Origin: Clostridiales bacterium
GTDB lineage: Bacteria > Bacillota > Clostridia > Oscillospirales > Oscillospiraceae
Assembly (NCBI GenBank): GCA_004553545.1
Contig: SFLD01000005.1
Location: 38,805-102,804, forward strand
Length of the DNA: 64,000 nucleotides
Direction of reading: 5' to 3'
Below the pieces are notes generated by a model. That model saw nothing but the letters and a program-made list of their open reading frames with translations, was not told the DNA's origin and did no database searches. The position numbers and the translations under genes were made by a program. Below are positions 60,022 through 64,000 of the stretch, in pieces (the stretch's first letter is position 1; each line of letters opens with the position of its first letter).

Positions 60022-61341
60022 TCAGGTCCCCGGATAGCTGGGCCGCACGCCGCAGGTAACCAGCCCCGGCTTCCGGGTCCGGCGCATGACAGCGCCGCCG
60101 TTGGCGTCGCTGAGGGTGCCGGTGTTGCCCTCGATGGTGGTGAGGGTCCCGTCCGCGCCCACACGCTCCACGATGCCCACATGCACGGTCTTGGCCCGTT
60201 TGCCCGTGAAATCGAAGAAAACGATGTCCCCGGGGCGATAGTCCCCTTTCAGGACCCGCTCAGGGGACTTCCTGCGGTAGTGCTCCACAAAGGCAGTGCA
60301 GGAAGCCGTCCGGTAAAGGCCCAGTCCCGCCTGGCGGAAGACCCACCAGAGGTAGGTGACGCACCAGGGGTACGACTTCCCGCTGACCTCCCGGCCATAG
60401 TAGGCGGTGTTGTACTTCACCCGGTTGCTGCCGGTGGGGCTCTCCTGCACGCCGATCTGGCTGGCGGCGGCGAAGAGGACGGAACGCAGCGTCTTTTCCT
60501 CCCGTGCCATACGCAGCCGTGCCCGGGTGGCGGGGCCACAGATGCCGTCCGCCGTCAGGCCGTATGCCTGCTGGAAAGCCCGCAGCGTCCGCTGGCTCTC
60601 CGCCCCGAAGCTGCCGTCCACCGCCAGGTCTCCCCCGTGGCGCCGGAGCTGCCACTGAACCCAGCGGGCCCCGTCGCCGGAGCTTCCCTGCCGCACCAGC
60701 GCCGTGGGCTCCGGATACGGGCAGCCGTCCGCCTCCCGCTTCCGCCAGAAGCAGAGGTAGTTGTGGACCCGCCGGGGAGAGTAGAGATACGCCTCCCCCT
60801 CCTGGGAGAGCTGCACGCTGCCGCCGCCATCCAGCATCAGCGCCCAGTCCGCCGCCGGGAACTCCCGGAGAAGCGCACGCTGGAGCTCCCCCGGCGTCAT
60901 CCCCAGCGCCCCGTCCGGGAAGCAGCGCAGGAGATAGCTCCCATCCGTGAGGCCCAGAAGGACCGTCCGTCCGCTCCGGCGGGAAACGGCGGCGTCGGCA
61001 TGGTAGGGGTAGGGCTTCCCCTGCCAGAGGAGAAGCACACCGGAGATGAAGTTGTCATAGCTCTCCATCTCGCCGCTGACGGCGATACGAAACTTCCCCT
61101 CCCCGCTGTTCCAGCCCAGGCCCCGGTAGGTGTACGGGTCGTCGTTCAGGACCTTGCCGTCGGCCTTCACATCGCAGTTGGGCACCCAGCGCTCCGGATC
61201 AAAGAGGGGCCCGTTGACCACCACGTCGGCGCCCGTCCGCTTTCGGACCTGGCTGGCCGTCAGCGCTTCCTTTTTGTCCGTGACGTAGAGTCGGATCTTT
61301 TCCAGGTCCCGCAGCGGCACCGTCACGGCGCCGCTAGCCAT
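60022..61341 (-). CDS. Phage-type endolysin: NAGPA-like, peptidoglycan-binding and CHAP domains
   Basis: A 439-residue three-part protein. Residues about 10-200 resemble a phosphodiester glycosidase (NAGPA) domain, with ADWALMLDGGGSVQL as the signature; about 215-275 is a PG_binding_1 repeat (WVQWQLRRHGGDLAVDGSFGAESQRTLRAFQQAYGLTADGICGPATRARL); about 285-430 is a CHAP amidase with PWCVTYLWWVF (Cys) and VHVGIVERVG (His). ATG 61339-61341 with GAGGAGG 6 bases before is preferred to 61347. It overlaps the holin stop. Together they are a lysis cassette without other phage genes. Confidence 0.82.
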   Translation of the reverse strand: MASGAVTVPLRDLEKIRLYVTDKKEALTASQVRKRTGADVVVNGPLFDPERWVPNCDVKADGKVLNDDPYTYRGLGWNSGEGKFRIAVSGEMESYDNFISGVLLLWQGKPYPYHADAAVSRRSGRTVLLGLTDGSYLLRCFPDGALGMTPGELQRALLREFPAADWALMLDGGGSVQLSQEGEAYLYSPRRVHNYLCFWRKREADGCPYPEPTALVRQGSSGDGARWVQWQLRRHGGDLAVDGSFGAESQRTLRAFQQAYGLTADGICGPATRARLRMAREEKTLRSVLFAAASQIGVQESPTGSNRVKYNTAYYGREVSGKSYPWCVTYLWWVFRQAGLGLYRTASCTAFVEHYRRKSPERVLKGDYRPGDIVFFDFTGKRAKTVHVGIVERVGADGTLTTIEGNTGTLSDANGGAVMRRTRKPGLVTCGVRPSYPGT

Positions 61342-61816
61342 TTTCATCCTCCTCGGGACTGATTTTGTCCCCGGCGGCGTCCACGGCCTTCTTTCCCGCT
61401 CTCAGAAAGCGGACCAGCCACGCCGGCACCGGCGCGCCCATGCTGACGCCGTGCTCGGCAAGGCTCCCCAGCTCGCCGATGATATACCACATCACCACCA
61501 GCGGCCCCACCAGCACCGTATATTCAAAGGGCAGGGTCACGCCGGGAAGATTCTTCAGCATGGCGCCCAGCAGCCAGTCTGCCGCGCAGGCAACGCAGAC
61601 GATGACGATCATGCCGCCCTTATGCCAGGCGCCCTCCCGGAGCTTTTTGCTGCTCCATTCGCCCCGTCTCGCGGCAGCGGCGCTGCCCACCAGCCAATCT
61701 GCCAGCATCAGGCAGGCCCAGGCTACCACCAGCCAGCCAAACCAACCCCAGACCGCCGTCAAGGCGGCAACGGCCGCGGCGATCCAGACCCTGAGATCCG
61801 TGAAATGGTTTTGCAT
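61334..61816 (-). CDS. Phage holin (toxin secretion/phage lysis holin family)
   Basis: A 160-residue membrane protein with three to four helices (LRVWIAAAVAALTAVWGWFGWLVVAWACLMLADWLVG; HKGGMIVIVCVACAADWLLGAML; YTVLVGPLVVMWYIIGELGSLAEH). The pattern LADWLVGSAAAARRGEWSSKKLREGAWHKGG is typical of the Phage_holin_4 family, which includes TcdE. ATG follows AAGGAGG. It lies upstream of and overlapping the endolysin. Confidence 0.87.
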   Translation of the reverse strand: MQNHFTDLRVWIAAAVAALTAVWGWFGWLVVAWACLMLADWLVGSAAAARRGEWSSKKLREGAWHKGGMIVIVCVACAADWLLGAMLKNLPGVTLPFEYTVLVGPLVVMWYIIGELGSLAEHGVSMGAPVPAWLVRFLRAGKKAVDAAGDKISPEEDENG

Positions 61817-61849
61817 CCTCTGTTCCTCCTTGTATTATAGAGTAGTAGT

Positions 61850-62000
61850 TATTAGAGCCCCTCTCCAAGGGCTGTGCTACACTGTAAGGGATGCTGTGGA
61901 TTGGTTACTTCCTCCTACCGCAAGACGGTTCAGGAAAGGCTCCAACCACAGCCCTTTACAGTATTGTTAATCAGTTAGATACCGCCAGACGGTTTATGTA
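61850..62000 (+). ncRNA. Candidate bridge RNA of the IS110-family element
   Basis: A strong long-range stem pairs 61882-61904 (CTGTAAGGG...GCTGTGG.TTGG) with 61942-61961. A 15-base motif, TACCGC(A/C)AGACGGTT, occurs twice (61916-61930 and 61980-61994), each able to make a CCG/CGG hairpin. Location just upstream of the transposase fits the IS110 group, where a structured RNA guides recombination. Inferred; not matched to a model. Confidence 0.5.
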
Positions 62001-62068
62001 GAACAAGGTTACAAGAGTAAAGCGTCCTGTGGAACCAGCATCAAACAAACACACCGGAGGTATTCATC

Positions 62069-63250
62069 ATGATTTGCGTGGGTATTGACGTTGCCAAGGA
62101 CAAGCATGACTGCTTTATCCTCAGCTCGGAAGGTGAAGTCCTGGCAGATGTATTCACCATCCAAAACAATGCCGAGGGCTTTGACATGCTGCTGCAAACG
62201 ATTCGCCGCTGCACCCGTCCAGAAGATAAAATAAAAGTAGGGCTTGAGGCTACCGGACACTACAGCTACAACATCCTCGGATTTCTGCTTGACAAAGGCC
62301 TACCCACCTACGTCATCAATCCGCTGCACACCAATCTCTACCGAAAAAGCCTGAGTCTTCGGAAAACCAAGACCGACCGTGTCGATGCGCGAACCATTGC
62401 AGCTATGCTCATGTCTGATGTGGACCTCAAGTCCTACACAGACACAGCATACCACAACGAGGAACTAAAGTCACTCACAAGATACCGTTTTGATAAAGTT
62501 CGTGAACGGGCGAAGCTGAAGCAGTCTGTTTCCCGCCTGGTCACGATTCTGTTCCCAGAACTGGAAAAGCTGGTTCCAACACTGCACATGGAATCCGTTT
62601 ACGCACTTCTCAGTGAGTTTCCCGGCGCCAAACAGGTTGCCGAAGCGCACCTGACGCATTTGAAAGCAGTCTTATACGGCGCCTCCAAAGGCCGCTACGG
62701 GCGAGATATGGCAACAACGCTTCGAGACGCTGCCAGATGTTCTGTCGGCTCTGTCATGCCAGCCAAGTCTCTGGAATTGCAGCATACGATCCGCCTGATT
62801 CGCGAACTGGATGCCGAAATTGAAGACATTGAGACCGCGATCCAGTCCATGATGGATGAAATACAGTCCCCCATTACAACGATTCCGGGCATTGGTGTTC
62901 GCATGGGCGCTATGATTCTTGCCGAAATAGGAGACTTCTCCCGCTTCGGCTCGCCGGATAAGATACTTGCCTATGCTGGCATGTCGCCCTCTACTTACCA
63001 GTCCGGGCAGCTTTCTCTGTCTGGAGCCTATTCGCACATGGAAAAGCGAGGCTCCCGGTATCTGCGCTACGCACTTTACAACGCCACCAAATATGTTTGC
63101 CTTTGGGACCCGGCCTTTGCTGCTTACCTCGCTAAGAAGCGGGGCGAGGGAAAGCACTACAATGTTGCAATTTCTCATGCGGCAAAGAAATTGGTGCGTC
63201 TAATTTACGCGATGGAGAAATCCAAGCAGTCATATCGTAACGCTGCGTAA
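62069..63250 (+). CDS. IS110-family transposase
   Basis: A 393-residue DEDD recombinase. The N-terminal RuvC-like domain starts VGIDVAKDKHDCFILSSEGE (first Asp), with KVGLEATGHYSYNILGFLL and the KTDRVDARTIAAML motif (late Asp pair). The C-terminal Transposase_20 domain holds ITTIPGIGVRMGAMILAEIGDFSRFGSPDKILAYAGMSPSTYQSGQ, including the catalytic Ser region. ATG 62069-62071 follows CGGAGG. Full length and apparently intact. Confidence 0.95.
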   Translation: MICVGIDVAKDKHDCFILSSEGEVLADVFTIQNNAEGFDMLLQTIRRCTRPEDKIKVGLEATGHYSYNILGFLLDKGLPTYVINPLHTNLYRKSLSLRKTKTDRVDARTIAAMLMSDVDLKSYTDTAYHNEELKSLTRYRFDKVRERAKLKQSVSRLVTILFPELEKLVPTLHMESVYALLSEFPGAKQVAEAHLTHLKAVLYGASKGRYGRDMATTLRDAARCSVGSVMPAKSLELQHTIRLIRELDAEIEDIETAIQSMMDEIQSPITTIPGIGVRMGAMILAEIGDFSRFGSPDKILAYAGMSPSTYQSGQLSLSGAYSHMEKRGSRYLRYALYNATKYVCLWDPAFAAYLAKKRGEGKHYNVAISHAAKKLVRLIYAMEKSKQSYRNAA

Positions 63251-63267
63251 ATCCATTCTTCTATATG

Positions 63268-63319
63268 CTCAGTTAGGCGTCCATCTGGATGTCCTCAGTT
63301 AGGCGTCCATCTGGATGTC
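63268..63319. repeat. Two perfect tandem copies of a 26-bp unit
   Basis: 63268-63293 and 63294-63319 are identical, each beginning CTCAGTTAGGCGTCC and containing CATC-TG-GATG. They lie 18 bases after the transposase stop, near the likely right end of the element. Confidence 0.85.
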
Positions 63320-63401
63320 TGCTTTGCTATGCCCTTTTTGATCCGTCTAAAATTTTTACCACTCCTCACATTTCAGACTTGACATTTAATAGTTAGTCTT
63401 T

Positions 63402-63436
63402 CCAAACTGTGACCGCTTCGCTGGGTCACAGTTTGG
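63402..63436. repeat. 13-bp perfect inverted repeat
   Basis: CCAAACTGTGACC (63402-63414) pairs with GGTCACAGTTTGG (63424-63436) around a 9-base loop. No T-run follows. It could be a structural or mobile-element end. Confidence 0.7.
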
Positions 63437-63556
63437 GTCGGGTGGTCATTGGCCGCCCCTACGGGGCAGACTGGACTTTTGAAATTGCGATGGGTTCTCT
63501 TTGACATTCTGTGCTCTGAATGGTACACTAAAGAAAAATGCCCAAGGAGGCACAAG

Positions 63557-64000
63557 ATGTCCTTAATTCCATACTATCTGCAATTCGTTTCCGAGATCTG
63601 CGAGGGGAAGCGGCCGCTGCCGGAGGGCTTCGCGCTGCATGAGACGGACGATCTGAAAAAGGCCGTCGAGCTGCAAACCCAGATCCAGACCGTCGGCATC
63701 CCGGAGTTTGTCCGCCGCTGCGCCGCGCAGACCGGCGAGTCCATTCCGCAAGCTGACTATGACGCATTCGACCCCAATGACCTGAACGCCGCCATCGCGC
63801 AGCTCGCCGCCGAGCGCGCGCCGGAGCCGGATGAACCCGCCGAACCGGCGGAGCCGGTGAAAACCGAGACGCGCGACATTTTTGAGGTCTTTCTCGACAG
63901 CGTCTGCCTTGAAGATGAAATTTTCCGCTACCTGATCGACATTCTCCGCCGCGGCGCGGACGGAGAGTTCCGCACGCTCTCCCGCGCAGCGGCACGCACG
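63557..64000 (+). CDS. Unrecognised protein, cut by window edge
   Basis: ATG 63557-63559 follows AAGGAGG by 6 bases, and 148 codons are open to the end of the window. It begins MSLIPYYLQFVSEICEGKRP, then a Pro/Glu-rich repeat (EPDEPAEPAEPVKTE, residues about 97-111) and TRDIFEVFLDSVCLEDEIFRYLIDILRRGADGEF. No signal peptide or membrane helix. Base use differs somewhat from the host and it lies beside an IS, so it is probably accessory. I do not recognise a family. Confidence 0.75.
   Translation, partial: MSLIPYYLQFVSEICEGKRPLPEGFALHETDDLKKAVELQTQIQTVGIPEFVRRCAAQTGESIPQADYDAFDPNDLNAAIAQLAAERAPEPDEPAEPAEPVKTETRDIFEVFLDSVCLEDEIFRYLIDILRRGADGEFRTLSRAAART

Larger units (their letters stand above)
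61850..63330 (+). mobile_element. IS110-family insertion sequence (ends approximate)
   Basis: Lower GC than the host region, a single transposase gene (62069-63250) and a non-coding structured segment upstream. IS110 elements usually lack terminal inverted repeats, so the exact boundaries cannot be read here. The element separates the lysis pair from whatever lies to the right. Confidence 0.7.

Overview
The window is GC-rich DNA from a spore-forming Clostridia-type Firmicute, most likely in the Oscillospiraceae/Flavonifractor-like group (inference). The evidence is a spoIIAA-spoIIAB-sigF operon, a sigG-like gene beside a YlmC/YmxH-family gene, ytfJ next to a DUF2953 gene, a T-box leader, S-layer-homology (SLH) surface proteins, LexA boxes of the Gram-positive type and AGGAGG-type ribosome binding sites. 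No tRNA, rRNA or CRISPR array was seen.

Layout. 1-8.6 kb (minus strand) is a housekeeping block: FAD oxidoreductase, MurR/RpiR regulator, pseudouridine synthase, D-Ala-D-Ala carboxypeptidase, ytfJ, DUF2953, scpB, scpA, site-2 protease, then tsf and rpsB. 8.6-16.5 kb holds an AlkZ-like winged-helix protein, a MarR/membrane-protein pair behind a palindromic operator, ymxH-like and sigG genes, and an ECF-sigma operon with two FtsX-type permeases. 16.6-29.2 kb is surface and regulatory: a very large SLH subtilase, XRE, LysR and Crp regulators, an EamA exporter, a DUF4353 lipoprotein and an SLH/transglutaminase protein. 29-39 kb has a tandem GNAT, glnS, an RNase M5-like gene, holA, comEC, an XRE repressor divergent from an SLH protein, HIT and cupin genes. 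39-51 kb has alaS with a CAT-like gene behind a T-box, an NSS transporter, an FAD protein, a U32 protein, mltG, a 51-residue cysteine-rich protein, tmk, a WecG/TagA glycosyltransferase and an EamA exporter. 51-57.3 kb has two repair themes (Mpg glycosylase; a LexA-box operon) converging on spoIIA. 57.3-64 kb is accessory: an AT-richer secreted protein, GNAT, hydrolase, an isolated endolysin-holin pair, an IS110-family element with a structured upstream RNA candidate, and a truncated unknown gene.

The most interesting region is 53.5-56.9 kb. A consensus promoter with two LexA boxes drives a 38-residue one-helix membrane protein, a radical-SAM DNA-repair candidate and its DUF4130-type partner. 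This operon runs convergently into sigF with about 236 bp of overlap and no visible terminator between them, which suggests a possible link between DNA damage and sporulation.

Several genes are interrupted: the sigG C-terminus by a 7-bp tandem duplication, one FtsX permease by a missing G, the SLH subtilase twice at short homopolymers, and an SLH protein by an in-frame TAA. The homopolymer cases may be assembly errors, so they are flagged rather than taken as biology.
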